A DNA stretch of 64,000 nt from Halioglobus sp. Its GTDB lineage: Bacteria; Pseudomonadota; Gammaproteobacteria; Pseudomonadales; Halieaceae. Positions within the stretch are counted from its first letter, which is position 1; each line of letters starts with the position of its first letter. A program made the translations under genes and the position numbers. The stretch is from NCBI GenBank assembly GCA_002699145.1, contig PABK01000008.1:93465-157464 (forward strand). Reading direction: 5' to 3'. Below the pieces are notes generated by a model. The model had not been told where the DNA came from, did not search any database, and worked only from the letters and a program-made list of their open reading frames with translations. Positions 27,790-36,026 of the stretch are shown here, piece by piece.

Positions 27790-30192
27790 TTACAGCAGCT
27801 GGTCGAACTGGTCCGTGAGCAGGCAGTCGTAGCGTTTACGGTCGTAAGCCAGCAGGCGCTCCACGTCATCCCCCCCGATCACGCCCTTGCCGGCCGCCTC
27901 CTGCAGGCCGGCCTCCAGGGTATCCGCCTCGATCTCTCCCCTGGCGCGCGCCTTGACGAAGGCGACCCAGGGTTCCTCGACAGCGAGCAGCGCGCGGTAG
28001 GTCGACTCGACGCGGCCCACGGCGTCTTCCGGGTCATCGCTGAGGTAGACGAACTGCGCCAGCGCCTCGCGCACCGGGTTCGGCTCCATGATGAGATTGC
28101 CCAGGTCGCGCGTCTGCTCGTCGCGCGGTGCGCGCAGCGCCAGGCCGGTGGGAAAGCAGATCACACGCAGCACGACGCCCAACGGGCGCAGCGGAAAATT
28201 GGCGCAGAACGCCAGCAACGCCTCCTGGGCGAAAAGCAGGGCGCGCTGCAGCGCGTAGTCGGCATGGGCCGTCGCCGCCTCACTGCGCGGCGTCATGTCG
28301 TGGTACTTGAGGATACTGCAGGCGATAAGCAACTGGCTGTGCACGTCGCCCAGGCGCGCCGACAACAGTTCGCGGCGCTTGATGTCGCCACCGAGCACAC
28401 CCAGGGCGAGGTCGGCGCACAGCGCGAGCGCTGCACTAAAGCGGCTGACCAACCGGTACCAGGAGCGGCTGAAGTCACTGGCGTCGTCCGGTGCGGCGGC
28501 GAACCGGCCGCGTGTCAGGCCGAACAGCAACGCGCGCGACAGGTTGCCCATGGCGTGCCCCAGATGGCCCAGCAACAGCGGGTCGAAGTTTGCCAGGCCC
28601 GTGCTCTCGTCCTCCTCCAGGGTCTGCAATTCCTCGAACAGGTAGGGATGGCAGCGCATCGCACCCTGGCCGAAGATCATCAGCGAACGGGTGAGGATGT
28701 TCGCGCCCTCCACGGTGATGGCCACCGGCAGCGCCTGGTACACCGGACTGAGGAAGTTGCGCGGCCCCTGCTGGATGGCGCGCCCGCTGACCACGTCCAT
28801 ACCGTGGTTGACCACCTCGCGCATCATCTCGGTGGTGTGGTACTTGGCCATGGCGGTCATCACCGCGGGCGCGCCATCCTCCAGCCCGCGGGTCACGAAC
28901 TGGCGCATGGCCTCCAGGGTGTAGGCGGTGGAGGCGATCTCGGCGGTGGCTTCCTGCACGCCCTCGAAACGGCCGACCTCCATATTGAACTGGCGCCGGA
29001 TGCGGGCGTAGGCGCCCACGGTGAGATAGCACATCTCCCCCGCCGCCGTGGCCAGCGCGGGCAGCGACACGCCGCGTCCGGCGCCCAGGCACTCGATCAG
29101 CATGCGCCAGCCCTTGCCGGCCATGTCCGGCCCGCCGATGATCCAGTCGATGGGAATGAACACACCCTCGCCGCGGATGGGACCGTTCATGAAGGGCGAG
29201 CCCGGGTCGTGCCGCCGCCCGATCTCCACACCTTCGGTGTCCGCGGGCAGCAACGCGCAGGTGATGCCGTAGTCGACCTTGTCCGGGTCCCCTAGCAGGC
29301 CTTCCGGGTCTCGCAGCTTGAAGGCCAGGCCGACGACCGTGGCCACCGGCGCCAGCGTGATCCAGCGCTTGCGGAAGGTCAGTTTCAGCCCGAGGACTTC
29401 CTCGCCCTGGTACTCCCCGCGGCACACCACGCCCACGTCGGGCACGGCGCCCGCGTCGGAGCCGGCCTCCGGGCCGGTCAGCCCGAAACAGGGCAACTCG
29501 CTGCCGTCGGCGAGCCGAGGCAGCCAGTGGGACTTCTGTTCGTCCGTCCCGTACTTGACCAGCAATTCACCCGGACCGAGGGAGTTGGGCACCATGGCGG
29601 TCACCGCGGCGGTGATGGAACGGCTGGCCAGTTTGCTCATCACCCGGCTCTGTGCATAGGGGCTGAAATCGCGGCCGCCGTATTCACGCGGGATGATCAG
29701 GCCGAAGAAACCCTTGTCGCGCAGGAACTGCCAGGTTTCAGGGGACAGGTCCTGGCGCTGCTGCACGTCCCACTCGTCGATCAGGCCGCACAGCTCCTCG
29801 ACCTCGCCGTCGATGAAGGCCTCCTCCTCCGCGCTCAGTTCAGGCAGCCGGTAGGCGGCGAACTCCCGCCAGCGCGGGTTGCCGCTGAACAAGTCCTTCT
29901 CCCACCAGGTGGTGCCGGCCTCCAGCGCCTCCCGTTCCGTGCTGCTCATGGAGGGCATCGCCTGGCGCAGCAGGCGGTACACGGGGGCGGTGAGGAAGCG
30001 CCGGCGCAGGTCCGGCAGGTTGAGCGCGGCCAGCACCGCCAGGGTCACCAGCAGCAGCCAGAACATATCATCGCAGAACAGGGTGAGCGACAGTGCCGCC
30101 AGCCCGACCGCCACGGAGCCGGCAAGCAGCGACAGGCCGCGGTAGAAGACAAACAGTAGAACTGCCAGGTAGAGAATGAGAGCCAGCAACAT
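27790..30192 (-). CDS. fadE: Acyl-CoA dehydrogenase, FadE type
   Basis: An 800-residue membrane-associated acyl-CoA dehydrogenase for the first step of fatty-acid beta-oxidation, close in length to E. coli FadE (about 814). An N-terminal hydrophobic region of two or three helices (LLALILYLAVLLFVFYRGL onward) anchors it. The ACAD domain follows (GLIIPREYGGRDFSPYAQS, LTGPEAGSDAGA, GRGVSLPALA), and the FadE-specific C-terminal domain continues to the end. The ATG at 30192 follows GGGAG. The frame is open upstream for 156 codons but without family character. Electrons go to the quinone pool through ETF-type or other carriers not encoded here. Confidence 0.92.
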   Translation of the reverse strand: MLLALILYLAVLLFVFYRGLSLLAGSVAVGLAALSLTLFCDDMFWLLLVTLAVLAALNLPDLRRRFLTAPVYRLLRQAMPSMSSTEREALEAGTTWWEKDLFSGNPRWREFAAYRLPELSAEEEAFIDGEVEELCGLIDEWDVQQRQDLSPETWQFLRDKGFFGLIIPREYGGRDFSPYAQSRVMSKLASRSITAAVTAMVPNSLGPGELLVKYGTDEQKSHWLPRLADGSELPCFGLTGPEAGSDAGAVPDVGVVCRGEYQGEEVLGLKLTFRKRWITLAPVATVVGLAFKLRDPEGLLGDPDKVDYGITCALLPADTEGVEIGRRHDPGSPFMNGPIRGEGVFIPIDWIIGGPDMAGKGWRMLIECLGAGRGVSLPALATAAGEMCYLTVGAYARIRRQFNMEVGRFEGVQEATAEIASTAYTLEAMRQFVTRGLEDGAPAVMTAMAKYHTTEMMREVVNHGMDVVSGRAIQQGPRNFLSPVYQALPVAITVEGANILTRSLMIFGQGAMRCHPYLFEELQTLEEDESTGLANFDPLLLGHLGHAMGNLSRALLFGLTRGRFAAAPDDASDFSRSWYRLVSRFSAALALCADLALGVLGGDIKRRELLSARLGDVHSQLLIACSILKYHDMTPRSEAATAHADYALQRALLFAQEALLAFCANFPLRPLGVVLRVICFPTGLALRAPRDEQTRDLGNLIMEPNPVREALAQFVYLSDDPEDAVGRVESTYRALLAVEEPWVAFVKARARGEIEADTLEAGLQEAAGKGVIGGDDVERLLAYDRKRYDCLLTDQFDQLL

Positions 30193-30493
30193 GGACACTC
30201 CCGGCGCACGGCGCCCAGGTGAAACGATAACCCCGCCGGCGCTATGCCAGGCGCCGGCCCCTACCCCTAACATAGTCACTGGCGGTGAATGCGCAACAAC
30301 AGGCGAAGTGGCAGTGCTCGAGCAGCGCCTGGAGCGCGCTGTGCAAGGTATTCCCCGGGGCGACACTGGCCTGCCGGTGCCGCAGAGAGGGAGAGCGCGG
30401 CGCACGCGCCGGGTACGCTGACGGCGCGGGATTTCCGCCCGCACGGGCAGCTGCCTGTCAGTGCCTGCAGGGCCGTCCAGAAGACGGAAACCC
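30193..30493. other. Gene-free stretch upstream of fadE
   Basis: This 301-base stretch separates fadE from the next leftward gene. Apart from the possible fadE promoter at 30269-30296 I see only GC-rich sequence with no supported gene, repeat or terminator. Confidence 0.5.
30269..30296 (-). promoter_or_regulatory. Possible sigma-70 promoter of fadE
   Basis: On the minus strand TTGCGC (30291-30296) and TATGTT (30269-30274) are separated by 16 bases, 77 bases before the fadE ATG. The match is partial (3/6 and 4/6), so this is a candidate only. No FadR-like operator was recognised. Confidence 0.3.
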
Positions 30494-30898
30494 CTAGTTC
30501 CCGCGCCGCTCCTCGCGCTCCAGCAGCATCTGGGCGCGGCTGTGCAGTTCTTTCTTGTCGCGCAGGAAATCGAAACCGTCGTCCTGTCGCGGCGGGCGGG
30601 CCTGCTCTTGCCGCGCGGCCGGCTGCTCGGGGGGCATGTTTCCCCGTGCGCGGCCCACACCCATGACCGCGAGCAGGAAGTATGCGAGCACGCCGCACAC
30701 CAGCGCCAGCCACTTGAGCAGGTAGGACCAGACCAGGAAATCGCGATTGCCGGACAGCTCCACGTAGCCCAGGTATTCGCCGTGCAACACGTGCACCAGC
30801 AACACGAAGGCGACCAGCGCCAGCAGGCCGCGCCAGCGTGGCCGCAACCAGAGCAGCGCCGAACTGACCAGGGTGAAGCGGAGTAGCTGGTTGAGCAT
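30494..30898 (-). CDS. Hypothetical membrane protein with charged C-terminal tail
   Basis: A 134-residue protein with three hydrophobic segments in the first ~85 residues (RGLLALVAFVLLVHVLH; FLVWSYLLKWLALVCGVLAYFLLAVMG) and a soluble, Arg/Glu/Gln-rich tail. It begins three bases after the stop of a second small membrane-protein gene, so the two are translationally linked. No family is recognised. Confidence 0.65.
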   Translation of the reverse strand: MLNQLLRFTLVSSALLWLRPRWRGLLALVAFVLLVHVLHGEYLGYVELSGNRDFLVWSYLLKWLALVCGVLAYFLLAVMGVGRARGNMPPEQPAARQEQARPPRQDDGFDFLRDKKELHSRAQMLLEREERRGN

Positions 30899-30901
30899 AC
30901 C

Positions 30902-31135
30902 TCAGCTCAGCCCCAGCGTGATGAGCAACGCGACGACCGCGGACTGCTTGATGCTGCGTTTCACCTTGTCCTCCTCGTCCTTGACGATCACCTCGAGTTC
31001 GTCGGCAGAGAAGTCCTCGAACTTGCGCTCGGACAGTGCGATTCGCGCCTTGGCCTGGGTGATCGCGCGCTCCCGGATCTTCGCGCGGTAGCGGTCCGCC
31101 ACGCCCCCCCTGAGCTCACCGACTTTTTTCAGCAC
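30902..31135 (-). CDS. Small charged protein with C-terminal membrane anchor
   Basis: A 77-residue protein: a long charged helix (about 1-58, many Lys/Glu/Arg/Asp) and a C-terminal hydrophobic anchor (SAVVALLITLGLS). The GTG start at 31135 is chosen because a strong AGGAGGGGA sits about eight bases upstream. The same frame stays open to 31327, but the extra N-terminus is low-quality sequence. It is first in a two-gene operon with the hypothetical membrane protein. Function unknown. Confidence 0.65.
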   Translation of the reverse strand: MLKKVGELRGGVADRYRAKIRERAITQAKARIALSERKFEDFSADELEVIVKDEEDKVKRSIKQSAVVALLITLGLS

Positions 31136-31474
31136 GGGATTGTCCCCTCCTCTGCACGCATGCCTAATCTGGGGCAAATTCGCCCCGGGCGACCGTGCAA
31201 GTATACCACCGACCGCCCGCTGTCCGCGGGCCGCCGCCGGCCGGGCCCAGGGGCGAATGTAGAATATATTATTCTTTTTTATCAATAGCTTAGGATGTCT
31301 TCCTGAAGTAACAACAAAATGACGCATCCCGACCCGGGCGCGCCCTGGACACCGCGGCGGGCTACCACGTTTGGGTAGTGGCGCCCCCGTTCCCCCACCC
31401 CGCCCGCTGGCCTAGAGTCTCATCACGGGTACACAGGGCAACGCCTGACAACGATACCCGAGGGGATTACGCCT
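31136..31474. other. Divergent intergenic region with AT-rich core
   Basis: This 339-base gap lies between a leftward small-protein gene and a rightward one. An AT-rich core at 31258-31290 stands out in the high-GC background. On the minus strand TTGATA (31280-31285) and TACATT (31256-31261), 18 bases apart, could be a promoter for the leftward pair. An imperfect CCAC...GTGG dyad lies at about 31365-31382. No gene is supported here. Confidence 0.4.
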
Positions 31475-31675
31475 ATGAGCGCAAGTGGCCTGAAGCAACC
31501 GGCCCCCGCCCCGCACGGCGCGGCGGAAGATATCCTGGACATCGAGGTCATCCGGGACGAACACTACAAACAGAACACCGTCTACTGCAGCTGGCAGGAG
31601 ATCATCTCCAACAGGACGCCGGACGACAGCGCCCTGCAGCTACCAGGGAGCATGCTGCCCCTGCCGCGGCGCTGA
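31475..31675 (+). CDS. Small acidic protein of unknown function
   Basis: A 66-residue frame with GAGGGGA nine bases before its ATG and a good terminator about 30 bases after its stop. This unit structure is the reason to accept it. The middle (EDILDIEVIRDEHYKQNTVYCSWQEIISNR) looks like folded protein; both ends are Pro-rich. It has no signal peptide and no recognised family. It is not a PqqA-type or bacteriocin-type peptide that I recognise. Confidence 0.55.
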   Translation: MSASGLKQPAPAPHGAAEDILDIEVIRDEHYKQNTVYCSWQEIISNRTPDDSALQLPGSMLPLPRR

Positions 31676-31703
31676 CGGCGCCCGGCACACCAGTTCTCCA
31701 TTT

Positions 31704-31734
31704 GGCTGGCCCGCTTCGGCGGGCGCCTTTTTTT
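31704..31734 (+). terminator. Rho-independent terminator after the 66-residue gene
   Basis: GCCCGC and GCGGGC close a stable TTCG tetraloop (31709-31724), followed by seven T residues (31728-31734). It separates the small gene from the large glycosyltransferase gene. Confidence 0.85.
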
Positions 31735-31915
31735 CCCAACAACAGTTGTCAGCGCGGCATTTTGCGCGCCGCTTGGCAGTTTGCGGCATTAATTCCCCTG
31801 GCACGGCCCTCAGGCGCGGCTTTTTGCGGTAGTATTTTCGCTTCTCGCCCCCGGGGCAGTGGGCGCGGTAAACCTTCACAAATATAAGCAATCCGGACTG
31901 TCAGCACGCCTCATC

Positions 31916-34900
31916 ATGAAGCAATGTCTCATCGTACTGGGAATGCACCGCAGCGGGACCTCCGCGTTCACCGGCCTGCTCGACCTGCTGGGGGTAAACC
32001 TCGGCAGCCGCATGCTGGAGACCCAGGCCGACAACCCCAAGGGCTTTTTCGAAAACAAGTACGTGGTGCAGGCCAACGACTGCATCCTCGAGACGCTGGG
32101 CAGCAGCTGGGACGACACCCTGCCCCTGGCAGAGGGGTGGCGCGAGCACTTCGAGGGCGCGCAACTGCACCAGGACATCCGCGCCTTCCTGCGCCGGGAC
32201 ATGCTCGAAGGACAGCTTAGCGCACTGAAGGACCCGCGGTTGTGCCGCCTGCTGCCCCTGTGGCTGCCGCATTTCGCCGCCGAGGGCGTGACACCGCACT
32301 TCGCCCTGGTAATTCGCAACCCGCTGGAAATCGCCGACTCCCTGCGCCAGCGCAACGGCTTCTCCAGCGCCAAGTCGCTGCTGTTGTGGATGCAGTACAC
32401 ACTGGACGCGGAGCGGCACAGTCGCGGCCGTCCGCGCGGATTCGTCAACTTCGACGACCTGCTGGCGCAACCGCGTCAGGCCGTCACGCGCCTGTTCGAC
32501 AGCGCCGGACTGGACATGCCGGCCGAAGGCGCCGCCACGGACGCGCAGATGGCGGATTTTCTCGACGCCGATATGCGTCACCATGAATTTTCCGACGCGG
32601 AGCTGCGGCAGCACTGTCCGCGGGCGGTGCGGGAGCTGTACCAGTTGCTCTGCCGTATCGCGGCGCAGGGCCAGGCCGGTGACGACGACATCGCGGCCAT
32701 CGACAGCATCGCCGCCGATTTCGCAGCCCAGCGCGACCTGTTCTACCACACCGACCTGCTGGCCCTGCGTGAACACCGCGAGCAGCGCGACGCGCCCCAC
32801 TGGTACCGCGACGACCTGCGCAGGCGACAGGAGGAGTACGAGCGCGACAAACTGTTCCGCGAGTTCCGCTACCTCGCCAACACCGACAACCTGTACCGCG
32901 ACCGTACACGCCTGCAGGCCTACGCCGACCACCTGGAGGGTGAAATCCAGCAGTTCATCGGCAGCCCGCCCTGGCGCGTGTACAAGAAGTACCAGGAGAC
33001 GGTGGAACGCGTGCTGCCGCAGGGCAGCTTGCCGCGCCGCGTCCTGCAGGGAGCGAAACAACGCCTTGCCGGACTGCTCGACGCGCAGCCGTCAGCGACT
33101 GGCCGGACGCCCGATGCGCCCGAGGAGACCCCCGCGCAGGCGCAGGCAGCCGCGCCGGAGGACAGCTGGTCGCCGCTGCGCTTCGACCTGCCGGACGCAC
33201 CGGCAGTGAGCATTATCATCCCGGTGTTCAACAACTGGCAATTCACCTGGAAGTGCCTGCGCTCGGTGCACCGACATACCCGGGGCAGCTACGAAATCAT
33301 CGTGGTCGACAACCACTCGACCGACGTAACACCGCAGATGCTCGCCGCCATGGACGGTATACGGGTCATCACCAATCCCAGCAACGAGGTGTTCGTCAAT
33401 GCCTGCAACCAGGCCGCGGAGGTGGCGCGCGGCAACTACATCCTGTTGCTGAACAACGATACCGAGGTCACCCCGGGCTGGCTGGAGGCGCTGTTGCAGC
33501 CCTTTGAGCGTGACGACACCGGCATCGTCGGCGGCAAGCTGGTCTATCCCGACGGGTCCCTGCAGGAAGCGGGCGGCATCATCTGGCGCGACGGCAGCGG
33601 CTGCAACTTCGGTCACGGCGATGACCCGGAATTGCCGCAGTACAATTATCGCCGCGCGGTGGACTACTGTTCAGGCGCCTGCCTGATACTGTCGCGCGCC
33701 CTGTGGCAGGCCATCGGCGGTTTCGACACCCGCTACGCGCCGGCCTACTACGAGGACACCGACCTGTGCTTCGCCGCACGCGCCCTGAACTACCGTGTGG
33801 TCTACCAGCCCGCCGCCGTGGTCGTGCACTACGGCGGGGCTTCCGCCGGCAAGGAGACCAGTTCCGGTTACAAGCGTTTCCAGGAGATCAACCGGCACAA
33901 GTTCGTCGACAAGTGGCGAGCCGTACTGGATGAGCAGCACGTGGACAGCAGCGCCGGCACCCTGCGCGCACGGGAAAAACGCGGTGACAGGCATATCCTG
34001 GTCATAGACCACTACGTGCCGACCTTCGACCGCGACTCCGGCTCGCAGCGCATGACCAGCATGCTGCAAATACTCATGGACATGGGCTGGAAAGTGTCGT
34101 TCTGGCCGGATGACCTGCGCTACGATTCGCGCTACACACGGGCGCTGCAGGATATGGGCGTGGAGACCTACTACGGTGAACTGCGTTTTAGCGACGTGAT
34201 CACCGCCATCGGGGCCGACCTGGACGCGGTGCTGATGTCGCGGCCCGCCACCGCCCAGGAATACATCCTCCCGGTGAAGCAGCACACCAGCGCGCGGACG
34301 ATATTCGACACGGTAGACCTGCACTTCGTGCGCGAGCAGCGGCGCCTGGAGCGCGAGGTGCAGCAGTGGAAGGATCGCGAGTTCTTCCTCGCCGGGGAGG
34401 CTGACACCACGCTGGTGGTCAGCCCGACGGAGAAGGAACTGCTGGCGGACGAGCCCTTCGGCGATCGCGTGGCGGTGGTCTCCAACATTCATGCCCTGGA
34501 GCCCTGCGACACCGGCTTCGAGGAGCGCAGCGGGCTGATGTTCATCGGCGGCTTTGCGCACCCGCCCAACGAAGAGGGCGTCATCTGGTTCATCGAGTAC
34601 GTCCTGCCGCTGGTGCGCCGCGAGCTGCCCGACATCGAGCTGACCATCGTCGGCGCCGACCCCAGCGAGCGCGTACTGCAGCTGGCCGGGGAGCATATCA
34701 AGGTGACCGGTTACGTCGAGGACGTGACGCCGATTTTCAACGCGGCGCGCGTGTTCGTTTCGCCGCTGCTGCACGGCGCCGGGGTGAAGGGCAAGATAGG
34801 GCAGAGTTTCTCCTACGGCCTGCCGGTGGTCACCACCAGTATCGGCGCCGAGGGGATGTCGCTGGTCGACGGACACAATGCCCTGATCGCCGACAGCGAG

Positions 34901-35881
34901 AGCGCTTTCGCGGAGAAAATCGTCACGCTGTACCGCGATCGCTTTCTCTGGCAGAAGCTCTCCGCGAACGGGCGCGACGTCATCCGCCAGCAGTTCAGTT
35001 TCGAGACCATTCGCACAGCGCTGGAGAACATCCTCGTCCATGGCGAGGCGGCGCGCCGGCCCGACCCGGCGCGCCCGGTCCTGCTGCACTGCCACCTGTT
35101 CAAGAACGCCGGTTCGACCCTGGACTGGAGCCTGGCGCGCAACTTCGGCAGCGCGTTCGTGGACCACCGCGATGACGACGATATGCGCCGCGGCGCGCAG
35201 TACCTGGGCCCCTACCTGGAACGCCACCCGCAGCTGCGCGCCCTGTCCAGCCACCACGTTCGCCTGCCCCTGCCAGAGTCCGCGGCTTACCGCCTGCTGC
35301 CGATCGTCGCCCTGCGCCACCCGGTCGACCGCGCGCGCTCGGTTTACGAATTCGAGCGGCGCCAGCAGGCGGATACGCCCGGGGCGCAAAAGGCCAAGGA
35401 GTTGTCTTTCTCCGACTACTTGCGCTGGCGCATACGCGACGACGTCGCGCCCACCGTGCGCAATTTTCACTGCGCCTTTCTCAGCGGCCACTTCGACACG
35501 CGCATCGAGGAAGCGGACTACCAGGCGGCGGCAGCGCGACTGCTGCAAACGCCCTTGATGGTCGTGGTCGAACACTACGACGAAAGCATGGTGCTGCTGG
35601 AACATGCACTGCGCGAGGATTTCCCGGACATCGACCTGGCCTATCTCGCCCAGAACGTCTCCCCTGGGCGCGCACAGAGCCTGGAAGCGCGCGTACAGGC
35701 CGTGTACGAAGAACTCGGCCCCGAACTGGAACGCGACTTCCTCCAGGCCAATCACTGGGACATGCAACTGTACACCGATGCACTGGCCATGTTCCGCGAA
35801 CGCATCGGTGGGGTCGGCGCGCTGCAGCAGCGGCTGCAGCAGTTCCGCGCGCGTTGCCGGGCGCTGGCGCCGCCGGCCTGA
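31916..35881 (+). CDS. Four-module sulfotransferase / GT2 / GT4 / sulfotransferase-like protein
   Basis: A 1321-residue cytosolic protein with four apparent modules. (1) Residues 1-270 are sulfotransferase-like, with a PAPS P-loop-type GMHRSGTSA at 9-17. (2) A coiled, charged linker with the [13 protein letters not shown] motif precedes a GT2 glycosyltransferase beginning at 431 ([10 protein letters not shown], later [25 protein letters not shown]). (3) A GT4-like glycosyltransferase begins near 693 ([17 protein letters not shown], then [14 protein letters not shown] and [18 protein letters not shown]). (4) A Sulfotransfer_2-like domain begins at 1055 ([18 protein letters not shown], with [15 protein letters not shown]). 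The ATG at 31916 is the start of the P-loop domain. It probably assembles and sulfates a surface glycan. The acceptor and order of reactions are unknown. Confidence 0.85.
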   Translation: MKQCLIVLGMHRSGTSAFTGLLDLLGVNLGSRMLETQADNPKGFFENKYVVQANDCILETLGSSWDDTLPLAEGWREHFEGAQLHQDIRAFLRRDMLEGQLSALKDPRLCRLLPLWLPHFAAEGVTPHFALVIRNPLEIADSLRQRNGFSSAKSLLLWMQYTLDAERHSRGRPRGFVNFDDLLAQPRQAVTRLFDSAGLDMPAEGAATDAQMADFLDADMRHHEFSDAELRQHCPRAVRELYQLLCRIAAQGQAGDDDIAAIDSIAADFAAQRDLFYHTDLLALREHREQRDAPHWYRDDLRRRQEEYERDKLFREFRYLANTDNLYRDRTRLQAYADHLEGEIQQFIGSPPWRVYKKYQETVERVLPQGSLPRRVLQGAKQRLAGLLDAQPSATGRTPDAPEETPAQAQAAAPEDSWSPLRFDLPDAPAVSIIIPVFNNWQFTWKCLRSVHRHTRGSYEIIVVDNHSTDVTPQMLAAMDGIRVITNPSNEVFVNACNQAAEVARGNYILLLNNDTEVTPGWLEALLQPFERDDTGIVGGKLVYPDGSLQEAGGIIWRDGSGCNFGHGDDPELPQYNYRRAVDYCSGACLILSRALWQAIGGFDTRYAPAYYEDTDLCFAARALNYRVVYQPAAVVVHYGGASAGKETSSGYKRFQEINRHKFVDKWRAVLDEQHVDSSAGTLRAREKRGDRHILVIDHYVPTFDRDSGSQRMTSMLQILMDMGWKVSFWPDDLRYDSRYTRALQDMGVETYYGELRFSDVITAIGADLDAVLMSRPATAQEYILPVKQHTSARTIFDTVDLHFVREQRRLEREVQQWKDREFFLAGEADTTLVVSPTEKELLADEPFGDRVAVVSNIHALEPCDTGFEERSGLMFIGGFAHPPNEEGVIWFIEYVLPLVRRELPDIELTIVGADPSERVLQLAGEHIKVTGYVEDVTPIFNAARVFVSPLLHGAGVKGKIGQSFSYGLPVVTTSIGAEGMSLVDGHNALIADSESAFAEKIVTLYRDRFLWQKLSANGRDVIRQQFSFETIRTALENILVHGEAARRPDPARPVLLHCHLFKNAGSTLDWSLARNFGSAFVDHRDDDDMRRGAQYLGPYLERHPQLRALSSHHVRLPLPESAAYRLLPIVALRHPVDRARSVYEFERRQQADTPGAQKAKELSFSDYLRWRIRDDVAPTVRNFHCAFLSGHFDTRIEEADYQAAAARLLQTPLMVVVEHYDESMVLLEHALREDFPDIDLAYLAQNVSPGRAQSLEARVQAVYEELGPELERDFLQANHWDMQLYTDALAMFRERIGGVGALQQRLQQFRARCRALAPPA

Positions 35882-35910
35882 GGCGCAGCGCAGGTTTCCT
35901 CGCCCGCCCC

Positions 35911-35947
35911 GCGCAGGGCGGCCCGCGCAGGGCGGCCCGCGCAGGGC
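35911..35947. repeat. 14-bp GC-rich tandem repeat
   Basis: The unit GCGCAGGGCGGCCC is repeated exactly twice (35911-35924, 35925-35938) plus nine bases of a third copy. It lies just after the glycosyltransferase fusion gene. There is no T-run, so it is not a standard terminator. Confidence 0.8.
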
Positions 35948-36026
35948 ACACGCCTGCTAGAGGCGCCTGTGGCCGCCTGCTATACTCGATTGCGTCCGGC
36001 AACGGCAAATCAGGATAACAAGACCG

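Noticed and set aside
31475..31675. PqqA-like or other RiPP precursor peptide
   Set aside because: No Glu-x-x-x-Tyr core, no leader pattern and no maturation enzyme beside it.
33671..35767. A 698-codon open frame opposite the glycosyltransferase fusion gene
   Set aside because: The translation has shadow-like composition without domains, and the plus-strand frame carries clear GT and P-loop motifs.
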